Part shown: piece by piece, positions 24,575 to 32,784 of the stretch | How the letters are laid out: each line of letters begins with the position of its first letter | Numbering within the stretch: position 1 is the first letter of the stretch | Origin: JAMXLO01 sp041487355 | Lineage (GTDB): Bacteria; Pseudomonadota; Alphaproteobacteria; Acetobacterales; Acetobacteraceae | Reading direction: 5' to 3' | DNA length: 40,618 nucleotides | NCBI GenBank assembly: GCA_041487355.1 | Contig: JBGPND010000023.1 | Location: 1 to 40,618, forward strand | Position numbers and translations under genes: made by a program | The notes under the pieces: generated by a model | The model's input: only the letters and a program-made list of their open reading frames with translations | Database searches by the model: none | What the model was told of the DNA's origin: nothing

Positions 24575-25003
24575 ATGTCACTGACCATGTTCTCTGTCGG
24601 CCGCGATACCCAGCTGGTGGTCATCGGGCCCACAGGCCGCGTCGACCTGACCCATGTCACGACCTTCGAGAGTCGCCAGATCACGCATTCTGTTCGGGTG
24701 GATCGGCTCGATGGGACCCGCATGGGCACCGAGTTGCCCAAGGGTTGGGAAGGCAGCTTCGAGATCGAGCGCGGCAGCTCGGCGGTCGACGACTTCATCG
24801 CCGCTGCCGAGCAGCAGTATTTCAATGGAAGCACCGTTAGTCCCGGCACGATGTACCAGTACGTCACCGAGACCGATGGCTCCACCTCGACCTATCAGTA
24901 CGATAATGTCACTTTCCGCCTAGCCAATGCCGGCATCTGGAAGGGCGACAGCAGTGTGAAGCAAAAGCTGGAATTCTTCGCCGTCCGCAGGCGCCGCATC
25001 TGA
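24575..25003 (+). CDS. Phage tail tube protein
   Basis: Inner tube of the contractile tail, 142 residues: VGRDTQLVVIGPTGRVDLTH, ESRQITHSVRVDRLDGTRMG, ELPKGWEGSFEIERGSSAVD, and a terminal WKGDSSVKQKLEFFAVRRRR. Size, beta-rich pattern and position directly after the sheath are diagnostic. A strong AAGGAG precedes ATG 24575. Stop overlaps the chaperone start (TGATG). Confidence 0.85.
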   Translation: MSLTMFSVGRDTQLVVIGPTGRVDLTHVTTFESRQITHSVRVDRLDGTRMGTELPKGWEGSFEIERGSSAVDDFIAAAEQQYFNGSTVSPGTMYQYVTETDGSTSTYQYDNVTFRLANAGIWKGDSSVKQKLEFFAVRRRRI

Positions 25004-25350
25004 TGCCCCCATCCGCATCCATCATCGCGTCGGCCGTAGCCACCCAGACCGTCAGCGACGCCGAAGGGCGGCGTTTGACGCTTCGCCGGTTGACTGCACT
25101 CGACAAGCTCAGGCTGTTCAAGGCAGCCGGCCCTTTGCTCGCACAGAATCAGCCGTGGCTTGGTATGGCGGTGCTCGCCAGCTCGGTTGCGGCAATCGAC
25201 GATGTTCCGATGCCGCCGCCGGTCAACGAATTGCAGATCGAGGCCCTGATCGGCCGCCTGGGTGATGCAGGCATCGCTGCCATTGCCCAGGCGCTGCAGC
25301 AGGATGCCGAACCGACCATCGCCGAGCTGGTGGACAACGCGGGAAACTGA
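25003..25350 (+). CDS. Phage tail assembly chaperone (short form)
   Basis: 115 residues, helical (LTALDKLRLFKAAGPLLAQN, IEALIGRLGDAGIAAIAQAL). It lies between the tube and the tape-measure candidate, where tail chaperones (lambda G/GT, P2 E/E', Mu gp41) sit. The last codons before the TGA stop form the heptamer G_GGA_AAC, a canonical -1 slippery site, leading into the extension described at 25344-25520. Confidence 0.8.
   Translation: MPPSASIIASAVATQTVSDAEGRRLTLRRLTALDKLRLFKAAGPLLAQNQPWLGMAVLASSVAAIDDVPMPPPVNELQIEALIGRLGDAGIAAIAQALQQDAEPTIAELVDNAGN
25341..25347 (+). promoter_or_regulatory. -1 ribosomal frameshift site GGGAAAC
   Basis: The heptamer has X_XXY_YYZ form in the chaperone frame (G_GGA_AAC) and is followed directly by the zero-frame stop TGA (25348-25350). 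Slipping back one base gives GGG AAA and opens a 58-codon frame to 25520. Lambda G/GT uses the closely related GGGAAAG. Confidence 0.75.
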
Positions 25351-25520
25351 GCCGGCACCCCGACCTGATCGACTGCCTCTATCTGGTCCGGAACGGGGTG
25401 CCGTTCGACGTCGCCTTCAGCCTGCCGGCCGATGAACGCCTGGCGTACGTGGTCGCCCTCGGCACTCTGGATGGCCGGGAGTTCGATTGGCACACACTGC
25501 GCTGGAAAGGATGCACGTGA
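25344..25520 (+). CDS. Frameshift extension of the tail assembly chaperone (T-like part)
   Basis: After a -1 shift at GGGAAAC translation continues for 58 codons: KLSRHPDLIDCLYLVRNG, then VPFDVAFSLPADERLAYVVA and FDWHTLRWKGCT, stop at 25518-25520. The fusion product would have about 172 residues. FDVAFSLPADERLAYVVALG is a typical small chaperone-domain pattern. There is no good independent start, which supports expression only by frameshift. In lambda-like and P2-like phages the long form binds the tape measure and the short form the tube subunits. Confidence 0.75.
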   Translation, partial: KLSRHPDLIDCLYLVRNGVPFDVAFSLPADERLAYVVALGTLDGREFDWHTLRWKGCT

Positions 25521-26608
25521 TCTCGATGGCCAGTTGGCAGGAGCCGGGTGTGACGGACGCCTATACGATTGGGGTCACGCTGGCACTGAGCAACGGCATT
25601 TCCGAAGGTATCGCCGTGATACGGCAGGACCTGGTGTCGCTTGGTCGCACAATGGCCGCCAGCCCCATCGGGCTGGAACACCTGACCCGGCTGGCTGAGG
25701 GGCTGCGCGCCCTGGGCCCCCAGCGTGTGGTGCCGATCGCCGCACGCACCGTCGCGTCGCTTCCGCAAGTCTTGCCTGCCGCGTACTCCGAACCGGACGT
25801 TGTATCCGGAGATCTCAGCGGCCCTGCGTATCCGCAGCTGGTGCGCGACGGGTCCCGCCCCGACGTTTCGGCTCAGGCGGGAGTAGCTCCACAGCCCAGG
25901 TCTGCGGCAAGACCCGGCCAAGCAATCCCGTTCCCAGAACTGCCGCCGATGCCAGGCCTCACCACAACCCTGACCGCTACGGCACAAGAACATTTGTCAG
26001 CAGCGCCGGCCATGGCAGCAACCGGCGTGTCAGTCGCGCAGGTCTCGCCGAACCGCCCTCCCGACACCGCCGCACGCCCGCTGGCTGCCGCTCCTGATGG
26101 CCGACTTCTCGCCATCAGCGCCCAACTCACCGCCACGCCGCTGAATGCGATACAGAACACCGCGGCTTCGCCAGGTACCATCGCACCCACGACACCACGT
26201 GCCACCGATGTGCCCGGAATCCGCTCGATCCTGGCATCCGAAACGATGATCACTGCCGCTTTCTCACAAGCGTCCCTCGTCACCGGACCATTGGCGCCGC
26301 CGACCGCGCCACCAACACCACAGACTGCGCCACAAGTAGAATCCGTTGCTCCGCTCGTCGTGTCGCAGACTGTAGCGACAAGGGATCGGGTTGCGCCGAC
26401 CGATGTGCCACGACCGCCCTCAGGGCCCCGACAATCGCTGGAAACAGCGCCAGAACCGCGACAAGGGGTGATAATCCTCGATGGTGCGCAGCTGGGCCGC
26501 TGGGTCGTGGATCGCATCGCACGACAAGCCTCGCGTCCAGTGGCTGGAACAACGGGCATCGATCCACGCATCAATCCGACTTTCCCCGGCGCGCCGACCA
26601 GTGCCTGA
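25511..26608 (+). CDS. Putative tape-measure/tail-length protein, short and Pro/Ala/Thr-rich
   Basis: 365 residues in the tape-measure position between the tail chaperones and hub genes. An N-terminal helical part (TDAYTIGVTLALSNGISEGI, then LTRLAEGLRALGP) is followed by about 230 residues of low-complexity Pro/Ala/Thr/Gln sequence, and a folded C-terminus GVIILDGAQLGRWVVDRIAR with GIDPRINPTFPG. The LDGxxLGRW...R.ASRP..G..GIDPR pattern looks like a conserved phage tail motif. No membrane helix or long coiled coil is seen, and it is far shorter than usual tape measures (600+). ATG 25511 overlaps the chaperone extension; ATG 25526 is an alternative. Confidence 0.6.
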   Translation: MHVISMASWQEPGVTDAYTIGVTLALSNGISEGIAVIRQDLVSLGRTMAASPIGLEHLTRLAEGLRALGPQRVVPIAARTVASLPQVLPAAYSEPDVVSGDLSGPAYPQLVRDGSRPDVSAQAGVAPQPRSAARPGQAIPFPELPPMPGLTTTLTATAQEHLSAAPAMAATGVSVAQVSPNRPPDTAARPLAAAPDGRLLAISAQLTATPLNAIQNTAASPGTIAPTTPRATDVPGIRSILASETMITAAFSQASLVTGPLAPPTAPPTPQTAPQVESVAPLVVSQTVATRDRVAPTDVPRPPSGPRQSLETAPEPRQGVIILDGAQLGRWVVDRIARQASRPVAGTTGIDPRINPTFPGAPTSA

Positions 26609-26611
26609 ATC

Positions 26612-26785
26612 ATGAGCGAGCTGCGTATCCCCTTCGTCCTGTGGCTGCCTGGTGACGCAGCACCCGACCTGTCCTCGATGGCAGCGCCCGTTCGTATACC
26701 GATCTGGCTCCATCTCGATCATCAACTGCCCGAGCAGGCCGCTTCATCCGGCCTGTCAAAGGCGAAGGACGATGCGAATGCCTGA
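26612..26785 (+). CDS. Small phage protein, 57 residues
   Basis: A frame starting at ATG 26612, 4 bases after the tape-measure candidate: MSELRIPFVLWLPGDAAPDL, then VRIPIWLHLDHQLPEQAASS. It ends by overlapping the start of the next gene by 8 bases (ATGCCTGA). It fills the otherwise empty 170-base gap in a packed operon, which argues it is translated. No family recognised. Confidence 0.5.
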   Translation: MSELRIPFVLWLPGDAAPDLSSMAAPVRIPIWLHLDHQLPEQAASSGLSKAKDDANA

Positions 26786-27518
26786 CACCGTCCTTCTCCT
26801 CGGTCCGGTCGTCTTCCAGGAGTTCGAGGTCCCGTCGGGCATAAACTTCGGCGGAAGGCAGCGTCTAGCGCTGCATCGTCTGCCCGGCGGCGCGCGGATC
26901 ATCGACGCATTGGGGCGCGACGATGCCCAAATCGCCTTCTCCGGTATCTTCTCGGGTTCGGACGCCACGTTGCGCGCCCGCAGCCTCGATGAGCTGCGGG
27001 CCAGCGGGCTCACGCTGCCACTCACTTGGGACGTGTTCTTCTATACCGTGGTGATCAGCGATTTTCACGCCGATTACCGCAACAACTGGTGGATTCCCTA
27101 TCGCATCACCTGTACGGTGCTTCGAGACGAAGCCTCTGCATTGGTTCTGCCGCTCGTATCGCTTGCCACTGCCGCCCTGGCTGATATTGGCAACGCTGCC
27201 AGCGACGCACTGAATGCCGGCTTCGATTTGTCGCCTCTGCAAGCCGCGCTCGGTGCCCCTGGTGCCACTCTACGCGGCACCGCTGCCTACAGCGCGGCCC
27301 AGTTCAGTCTCAGCGCGGCGCGATCTTCCATGGACGCCTCGATCGGCGCAGCCGACACTGCCCTTGCGGGAGTGGATCTTACGAATGCCAATTCACCCGA
27401 TGTCGGTGCAGCAAGGCTGCTGGAAGCAACCAGTATCGCCGAACAGCTCGGCTCGCTGACCTCGGCCCGTTCCTACATCTCCCGCGCGGCGGTCAACCTG
27501 ACGAACGCAGGCACCTGA
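26778..27518 (+). CDS. Phage tail/baseplate protein in the gpN-like position
   Basis: 246 residues. The N-terminal half is strand-rich with a phage-tail-like pattern: LGPVVFQEFEVPSGINFGGR, IIDALGRDDAQIAFSGIFSG, then FFYTVVISDFHADYRNNWWI, YRITCTVLRDE. The C-terminal half is Ala/Ser-rich and helical (SAAQFSLSAARSSMDASIGA). Position between tape measure and LysM/hub genes matches Mu gpN or P2 gpU-like baseplate proteins. ATG 26778 is preferred (GAAGGA 8 bases upstream) over ATG 26772. Confidence 0.65.
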   Translation: MPDTVLLLGPVVFQEFEVPSGINFGGRQRLALHRLPGGARIIDALGRDDAQIAFSGIFSGSDATLRARSLDELRASGLTLPLTWDVFFYTVVISDFHADYRNNWWIPYRITCTVLRDEASALVLPLVSLATAALADIGNAASDALNAGFDLSPLQAALGAPGATLRGTAAYSAAQFSLSAARSSMDASIGAADTALAGVDLTNANSPDVGAARLLEATSIAEQLGSLTSARSYISRAAVNLTNAGT

Positions 27519-27520
27519 CC

Positions 27521-27706
27521 ATGAAGACGATAACCGTGGCCGGCGACAATCTCTTTCGCATTGCCGCCGAGCAGCTGGCCGATGCGACGCAATGGATCCG
27601 TATAGCTGAGCTGAATAATATATCGGACCCGATGCTCAAGGGTGTGACCACCTTGCTTATACCGGAAATCAACCGTAACGCCGGAGGCGGCATTGCTGGT
27701 CAGTGA
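27521..27706 (+). CDS. LysM-like tail protein (P2 gpX type)
   Basis: 61 residues forming one LysM-like module: ITVAGDNLFRIAAEQLADAT, WIRIAELNNISDPMLKGVTT, LLIPEI. The spacing of the first strand, two helices and final LxIP matches LysM domains. Small LysM proteins of this size next to the hub are known in P2-like (gpX) and other contractile systems, where they bridge the tube and hub. Overlaps the hub start by 14 bases. Confidence 0.82.
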   Translation: MKTITVAGDNLFRIAAEQLADATQWIRIAELNNISDPMLKGVTTLLIPEINRNAGGGIAGQ

Positions 27707-28793
27707 GACACTGTCGGGCTGGCGCGCCCCGCGCCTGCGCGTCCTTGCCAATGGCGAGCTATTGACAGGAGTGGCAGAAGCGGAAGTCATCTCGAACAAT
27801 CACTATGCGGCGGATCGTTTTGCCGCCTCTATCGCGCTGGGCGCTGACCCATGGACCGCGGCCTCGTTCTGGTCCAGCGAGCCTGACATCCTCGTGGATG
27901 TGCAGTTCAGCCTCGACGACGGAGCCACCTTCACCAGCCTGGTGCAGGGCACGGTCGACAGTGTCGTCATCGACCCGGTGACCGGATCGGTTCATCTCGA
28001 TGGCCGTGACCTCACCGCGTCCTTAATCGAGGCCCGGACACAGGAAACATTCGCTAATCGGACTGCCAGCGAGATTGCCTCGTTACTGGCGGAACGCCAC
28101 AACCTGACGCCTTGTGTATCGCCAACCAGCACACCGGTCGGACGGTATTATCAGGACGAGCATGATCGGATCACGCTCAATCAGTTCAGTCATGCCACCA
28201 CGGAATGGGACCTTCTCGTCTTCCTGGCTCGTCAAGAAGGCTTTGATATCTTCGTCGAGGGACTAACGCTTCACTTCCAGCCGGCGACGCAGCAGGCAGA
28301 TCTTCCGGTGCTGTTGCGGCCGAATGACCTGACCGATCTGAGACTTGAGAGATCCCTTACGTTGGCGCGCGACATCGAAGTGATAGTCAAGAGCTGGAAT
28401 TCACGTCAGAATAGCGCCTCCATCCAAAAGGCACGCGCTGCCGGCCGTCGGGGGACCAGGCAGTCTGGCGGGCCACCGCAGCGTTACGTCCTTGTCCGCC
28501 CGAACCTGACACCCGACGAGGCATTGAAGCTGGCCCAGCGGAAGCTGGCAGAGCTGACACGCCATGAGCGCGTGATAGAGCTGAGCATGGCCGGTGAGCT
28601 CATGCTGACGCCTCGCAGCATGATCATGCTGGACGGAACGGACTCCGACTTCGATCAGACCTATTATGTGGACGTGATCGAGAGGCGGCTTCACATCAAC
28701 GGCGGCTTTACCCAGCACATTCGCGCAAAAAACACCTCCCCACGGACAGAGACGACTACACCGGCCGACTCCGGCGACTCCACGACGGCATAG
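27693..28793 (+). CDS. Phage baseplate hub protein (gpD / Mu gp44-like), TTG start
   Basis: 366 residues, the trimeric hub that joins tail tube and spike. Beta-rich N-terminus (APRLRVLANGELLTGVAEAE, HYAADRFAASIALGADPW), a GTVDSVVIDPVTGSVHLDGR strand pair, then the helical EIASLLAERHNLTP and the WDLLVFLARQEGFDIFVEG signature of hub domains, and a C-terminal YVDVIERRLHINGGFTQHIR. TTG at 27693 is chosen because GGAGG lies 5 bases upstream and the frame has no earlier start. A basic linker (ARAAGRRGTRQSGG) sits near residue 250. Confidence 0.85.
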   Translation: MLVSETLSGWRAPRLRVLANGELLTGVAEAEVISNNHYAADRFAASIALGADPWTAASFWSSEPDILVDVQFSLDDGATFTSLVQGTVDSVVIDPVTGSVHLDGRDLTASLIEARTQETFANRTASEIASLLAERHNLTPCVSPTSTPVGRYYQDEHDRITLNQFSHATTEWDLLVFLARQEGFDIFVEGLTLHFQPATQQADLPVLLRPNDLTDLRLERSLTLARDIEVIVKSWNSRQNSASIQKARAAGRRGTRQSGGPPQRYVLVRPNLTPDEALKLAQRKLAELTRHERVIELSMAGELMLTPRSMIMLDGTDSDFDQTYYVDVIERRLHINGGFTQHIRAKNTSPRTETTTPADSGDSTTA

Positions 28794-28796
28794 TAC

Positions 28797-29306
28797 ATGG
28801 AGCGGCTCCTCAACATCATCAAACAGCACGCTGGCGCCCTGGACCAAGGTGGTGGCCAACCGCGCTTCGGTACCGTGACCTCGGTCAACCCGGCGGCCGC
28901 AACTGCACGGGTGACATTGCAGCCCGAAGGGGTTCTCAGCGGCTGGTTGCCTGTAATTTCTCCGTGGATCGGCGCTGGGTGGGGCATGTGCTGCCCGCCG
29001 TCACCTGGCGATCAGGTTCTGGTTCTCGCGCAAGAGGGTGATGCCGAACATGGCATGATCATCGGGCGTGCCTTTTCCAGCACGCAAGCGGCACCAGCCA
29101 CCCCTGTCGGCGAGCTCTGGCTCGTGCACCGCTCTGGCAGCTTCATCAAGTTGCAGAATGACGGTACGATTCGGGTTCATGGCGACCTGCATGTGGACGG
29201 TGATGTCTACGACAAACAAGGTCCGATGTCGCGACTCCGCAACCACTACAACACACACACGCACTCGCCGAACGGCGCGGCGTCGACAACCAACCAACCG
29301 GACTGA
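28797..29306 (+). CDS. Phage baseplate assembly/spike protein (gpV / Mu gp45-like)
   Basis: 169 residues. OB-fold N-terminus (GTVTSVNPAAATARVTLQPE, SPWIGAGWGMCCPPSPGDQV, VLVLAQEGDAEHGMIIGRAF) followed by a short beta-helix stretch (KLQNDGTIRVHGDLHVDGDV) and a C-terminal HYNTHTHSPNGAASTTNQP. The HxH motif at the tip is the metal-binding apex used by P2 gpV-type spikes for membrane piercing. Placed right after the hub gene as expected. Confidence 0.9.
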   Translation: MERLLNIIKQHAGALDQGGGQPRFGTVTSVNPAAATARVTLQPEGVLSGWLPVISPWIGAGWGMCCPPSPGDQVLVLAQEGDAEHGMIIGRAFSSTQAAPATPVGELWLVHRSGSFIKLQNDGTIRVHGDLHVDGDVYDKQGPMSRLRNHYNTHTHSPNGAASTTNQPD

Positions 29307-29311
29307 ACATC

Positions 29312-29689
29312 ATGGCTGACGCCTCCCATCAGTGGGGCTCTGACCTTGCCCTTGGTCCGACTGGCGATGTCGCATCAGTCTCGGGTCAGTTGCTCGGCCA
29401 GCAGCGCGTCTTACGCCGCCTTCTGACCAGTCCCGGGGACTACATCTGGCAACTGGACTATGGGGCGGGCCTGGCGCGGTTCATTGGCCAGCCAATCAAC
29501 GCTCTGCAGATAAGCGCTGTCGTGCGCAGCCAGATCTTCAAGGAGCCGGCCGTCGCGCGCCAGCCGGAGCCAGTGATCGATGTCCAGGTCTCGCCTGGTG
29601 GGGCAGCAGGCACCGTCTACGTGTACATTCGTTACGTGGACGCTGAGAGCAAGCAAACCCAGATCCTTTCATTCTCGGTGACTGCATAA
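29312..29689 (+). CDS. Phage baseplate wedge protein (gpW/gp25-like, Mu gp46-like)
   Basis: 125 residues. Pattern of the gp25-like lysozyme-related wedge family: DLALGPTGDVASVSGQLLGQ, QRVLRRLLTSPGDYIWQLDY, GAGLARFIGQPINALQISAV, and DVQVSPGGAAGTVYVYIRYV. It recruits the sheath to the baseplate. It lies between spike and J genes, the standard order. Confidence 0.86.
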   Translation: MADASHQWGSDLALGPTGDVASVSGQLLGQQRVLRRLLTSPGDYIWQLDYGAGLARFIGQPINALQISAVVRSQIFKEPAVARQPEPVIDVQVSPGGAAGTVYVYIRYVDAESKQTQILSFSVTA

Positions 29690-29692
29690 GCC

Positions 29693-30817
29693 ATGCAACT
29701 CTCGCTCCGCACATTCAACACTCTCGTGCAGAACATGGCCGCCGCTGTGCAGGCTGCTGCCACACAACTGCTGGATCTGACTGTTGGCTCCACGTTGCGA
29801 GCGGTCCTGGAAGCCAATGCCTCGATCGCGCTTTGGATGCAATGGCTGATCCTGCAGGTGCTGCGAACCACACGCGCCGCGACGAGCAGCGGCGCCGACC
29901 TCGACACCTGGATGGCCGATCTATCACTGACGCGGCTGCCTGCCATTGCGGCCACGGGGGTCGTTACGTTCTCTAGATTCTCGCCGATGACGCCCGCCCT
30001 GATACCGGCTGGCGCGCTCGCGCGCACCGCGGACGGCACACAGACATTCGAGGTGAGTGTAGATACAGCACACGCCGCGTGGGTGCCGGCGAGCAATGGC
30101 TATGTTGTAGCGGCGGGTGTTGCCTCGCTGGACGTACCGGTGACGGCGCGAACGTATGGCGGAGCAGGCAATGTACGGGCGGGAGCCGTGTCGTTGCTCG
30201 CCTCGGCTCTTCCGGGCATAGATGCCGTCAGCAACGGCAGCGCATTCCAGAATGGGCTCGATGCCGAGTTGGACAGTGCATTCCGCGATCGCTTTCGGAA
30301 CTTCATAGCCAGCCGCTCTCGCGCCACACCGGTGGCTGTTGGCTATGCGATCAGCAGCATCCAGCAAGGGCTGAACTATACGATCCAGGAGAATCTGGAC
30401 CCATCCGGCCAGCCTCGGATGGGTAGCTTCGTCGTGACGGTTGATGACGGATCCGGGAGCCCTTCGACCGCGCTGTTGTCCACGGTCCAGGTCGCGGTGG
30501 ATGCGGTGCGGCCGGTCGGATCCGTCTTCAGCGTTCGACCGCCCGCGGTCGTTACAGTCGATGTCTCCCTCGCGATCACCGTCGCCGCCGGAACAGCCAA
30601 GGCGCAGGTTGCGGGGGTCGTAGGCAATGCCATTGGCAGCTATATCAACAGTCTTCCCATCGGCGCGAGCCTGCCTTTGACCAGGCTTGCGCAGGTTGCC
30701 TATGCAGCAGACGCGGCCGTGATCAACGTCAGTCAGTTGCTGGCCAATGGCAATGTGAATGACATCACTCCGGACGCTTCCGGCGTGGTGAAGGCCGGCA
30801 TTATCGCGGTGAACTGA
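29693..30817 (+). CDS. Phage baseplate wedge protein J (Mu gp47-like)
   Basis: 374 residues. N-terminal helix and LLDLTVGSTLRAVLEANASI, LRTTRAATSSGADLDTWMAD, then the GVVTFSRFSPMTPALIPAGA beta segment typical of baseplate_J, VPVTARTYGGAGNVRAGAVS, LDAELDSAFRDRFRNFIASR, and a C-terminal half with GSFVVTVDDGSGSPSTALLS and KAQVAGVVGNAIGSYINSLP. These are family signatures. It trimerises with the I protein into wedges. Starts 4 bases after the W-like stop. Confidence 0.92.
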   Translation: MQLSLRTFNTLVQNMAAAVQAAATQLLDLTVGSTLRAVLEANASIALWMQWLILQVLRTTRAATSSGADLDTWMADLSLTRLPAIAATGVVTFSRFSPMTPALIPAGALARTADGTQTFEVSVDTAHAAWVPASNGYVVAAGVASLDVPVTARTYGGAGNVRAGAVSLLASALPGIDAVSNGSAFQNGLDAELDSAFRDRFRNFIASRSRATPVAVGYAISSIQQGLNYTIQENLDPSGQPRMGSFVVTVDDGSGSPSTALLSTVQVAVDAVRPVGSVFSVRPPAVVTVDVSLAITVAAGTAKAQVAGVVGNAIGSYINSLPIGASLPLTRLAQVAYAADAAVINVSQLLANGNVNDITPDASGVVKAGIIAVN

Positions 30818-30818
30818 C

Positions 30819-31493
30819 ATGACCGGCGACCAACAGGATATGCTGTCGCGGTTGCGAACCGCGCTGCCGACGCGCTGGTTTCCGGATGAAGCCGCGATAC
30901 TGAATGGCCTGTTGAGTGGTCTGGCCTCGGCCTGGAGCTGGGTCTACGACCTGTTGCAGTACGTCAAGGCGCAGACGCGGATCGAGACGGCGACCGATAT
31001 CTGGCTGGACATTATCGCGCAGGACTACTTCGGCAGCCGCGTGACGCGCCGGGCGGGGCAGAGCGACGCCGTATTCCGCAATCGTGTTCGGCGCGAGTTG
31101 TTCCGGGAACGCGGAACGCGAGAGGCAGTCATCTCTGCACTGCAGGATCTGACCGGCCGGGCACCCCACGTGTTCGAACCCGGCCGGACGACGGACACGG
31201 GCGGCTACTGCTCGTTGCATGGCGCGGGCAGCGGGATGGCATATGGCGTCGCGGGAGGATGGGGCAACCTTGATTTACCATTTCAATGCTTCATCACCGC
31301 GTATCGCCCAACCGGCAGCGGCATCGCCGTGGTCTCTGGTTGGGGCGGGCCCACCGGTGCCTATGGTGAAGGTGCAATCGAATACGCCAGCCTGGCGATG
31401 GTGCAGGGCCAGATCACGGATGAGGACATCTACACCGCCGTCGCCGAGGTATTGCCAGTAGCCACGATCGGTTGGACCAGAATCACCAACTGA
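30819..31493 (+). CDS. Phage tail protein I (Mu gp48-like)
   Basis: 224 residues. N-terminal part LRTALPTRWFPDEAAILNGL, LASAWSWVYDLLQYVKAQTR, TDIWLDIIAQDYFGSRVTRR, SDAVFRNRVRRELFRERGTR matches the Mu gp48/YmfQ-like baseplate family. The C-terminal ~90 residues hold a tail-specific beta region (GGYCSLHGAGSGMAYGVAGG) that in related phages contacts the fibres. Overlaps or abuts the J stop (TGACATG). Confidence 0.85.
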   Translation: MTGDQQDMLSRLRTALPTRWFPDEAAILNGLLSGLASAWSWVYDLLQYVKAQTRIETATDIWLDIIAQDYFGSRVTRRAGQSDAVFRNRVRRELFRERGTREAVISALQDLTGRAPHVFEPGRTTDTGGYCSLHGAGSGMAYGVAGGWGNLDLPFQCFITAYRPTGSGIAVVSGWGGPTGAYGEGAIEYASLAMVQGQITDEDIYTAVAEVLPVATIGWTRITN

Positions 31494-31523
31494 GCCGCCG
31501 CTGCGTTCAGCAAAGAGGATCTC

Positions 31524-32777
31524 ATGGACAGGAGCCTAGTTTATCCGGGAAGCATCCCGCTTGACACCGATCTTCTGAGTACCAATCGCAATGCCATGAT
31601 CGCACTGGGATATCTCGCTCAGGCAATGCTTGGCACGAGCACGGTGGTGGATGGTCTCAGCTGCACGCCGACCACGCCGGCATCGCTGACCGTTACGGTG
31701 GGGCCCGGGAGCATCACCGCGCTTTCGGTGGTGGACGCGCTCGCCTATGGCTCGCTGCCAGCCGATACGCCAGACCCGCTGGTCAAGATGGGTATCAACC
31801 TTGCATCCACTTCATTCACACTAGCTCCACCTGTGACATCAGGCCAATCCATCAACTACCTGATCCAGGCGGCATTGCAGGAGAGCGACACCAACCCGGT
31901 GGTGCTTCCCTACTACAACGCGGCAAATCCTGCGCAGCCCTATAGCGGGCCGACAAACTCCGGCATCGCGCAGAACACAAACCGCATTCAACGCGTACAA
32001 CTCCAGCTCAAGGCGGGTGCCGCCGCCAACGCCGGTTCACAGGCTACTCCACCGATCGACAATGGTTGGGTGGGCTTGTATGTCGCCACGCTGTCGTACG
32101 GCCAGACAACGATCGGCCCAGCAAACATAACCCAATTGCCCACCGCGCCGTTTCTCGGCTGCAAGCTTCCGATGCTCAGGCCGGGATTTGGAACCGGCGT
32201 ACAGACCTTTCTGACCTCCGGCACTTTCACCGTGCCTGCAGGCGTGATCCAGGCAGAAGTCGAAATCTGGGGAGGCGGCAGTGGTACATATGCCTCCGTT
32301 GCCGGTATCTCCAGCGGCGGCGGCTCGGGCGGAGGTTACGCGCGCAAGCGCATCACCGGTCTGCTTACCGGCCAGATCATCCCGGTCACCGTCGGAGCAG
32401 GTGGCACGGCGGGAAATACCAGCAGCGTTCCACCCTCTGCAGGCGGCACGTCGAGCTTCGGCATATATGTCAGCGCGACCGGTGGAAGCTTGAACCCGCT
32501 GGCCAATGTCGCGAACCCGCAGAACGGTGCCACACCAAGCGGTATCGGTGTCGGTGGTGATGTGAATATTGGAGGGTCCGCGGGGCAAGCCGGCGTACTG
32601 AACCAGGGCGGGTTGGGCGGCGCTGCACCAATGGGTGGCTGCCAGAACAGCGGAACGTGGGGATTGACGGGTGCCTCTCCGGGCGGCGGCGCATCCGGCG
32701 CGGGAACCGGCACGAACAGCGCCACCCCATACAACGGAGCACCGGGGGCAGGCGGCCTGCTCGTGGTGAGGTGGTAG
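31524..32777 (+). CDS. Phage tail fibre protein with glycine-rich tip
   Basis: 417 residues. The N-terminal ~230 residues are a virion-attachment part (SIPLDTDLLSTNRNAMIALG, VDGLSCTPTTPASLTVTVGP). From about 235, GTFTVPAGVIQAEVEIWGGG starts a glycine-rich tip domain: SSGGGSGGGYARKRITGLLT, VGGDVNIGGSAGQAGVLNQG, and a C-terminal GAPGAGGLLVVRW. Such Gly-rich strands form polyglycine-II sandwiches in receptor-binding tips such as S16 gp38. AAAGAGGAT precedes ATG 31524. First gene of the fibre cassette. Confidence 0.8.
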   Translation: MDRSLVYPGSIPLDTDLLSTNRNAMIALGYLAQAMLGTSTVVDGLSCTPTTPASLTVTVGPGSITALSVVDALAYGSLPADTPDPLVKMGINLASTSFTLAPPVTSGQSINYLIQAALQESDTNPVVLPYYNAANPAQPYSGPTNSGIAQNTNRIQRVQLQLKAGAAANAGSQATPPIDNGWVGLYVATLSYGQTTIGPANITQLPTAPFLGCKLPMLRPGFGTGVQTFLTSGTFTVPAGVIQAEVEIWGGGSGTYASVAGISSGGGSGGGYARKRITGLLTGQIIPVTVGAGGTAGNTSSVPPSAGGTSSFGIYVSATGGSLNPLANVANPQNGATPSGIGVGGDVNIGGSAGQAGVLNQGGLGGAAPMGGCQNSGTWGLTGASPGGGASGAGTGTNSATPYNGAPGAGGLLVVRW

Positions 32778-32784
32778 GAACACG

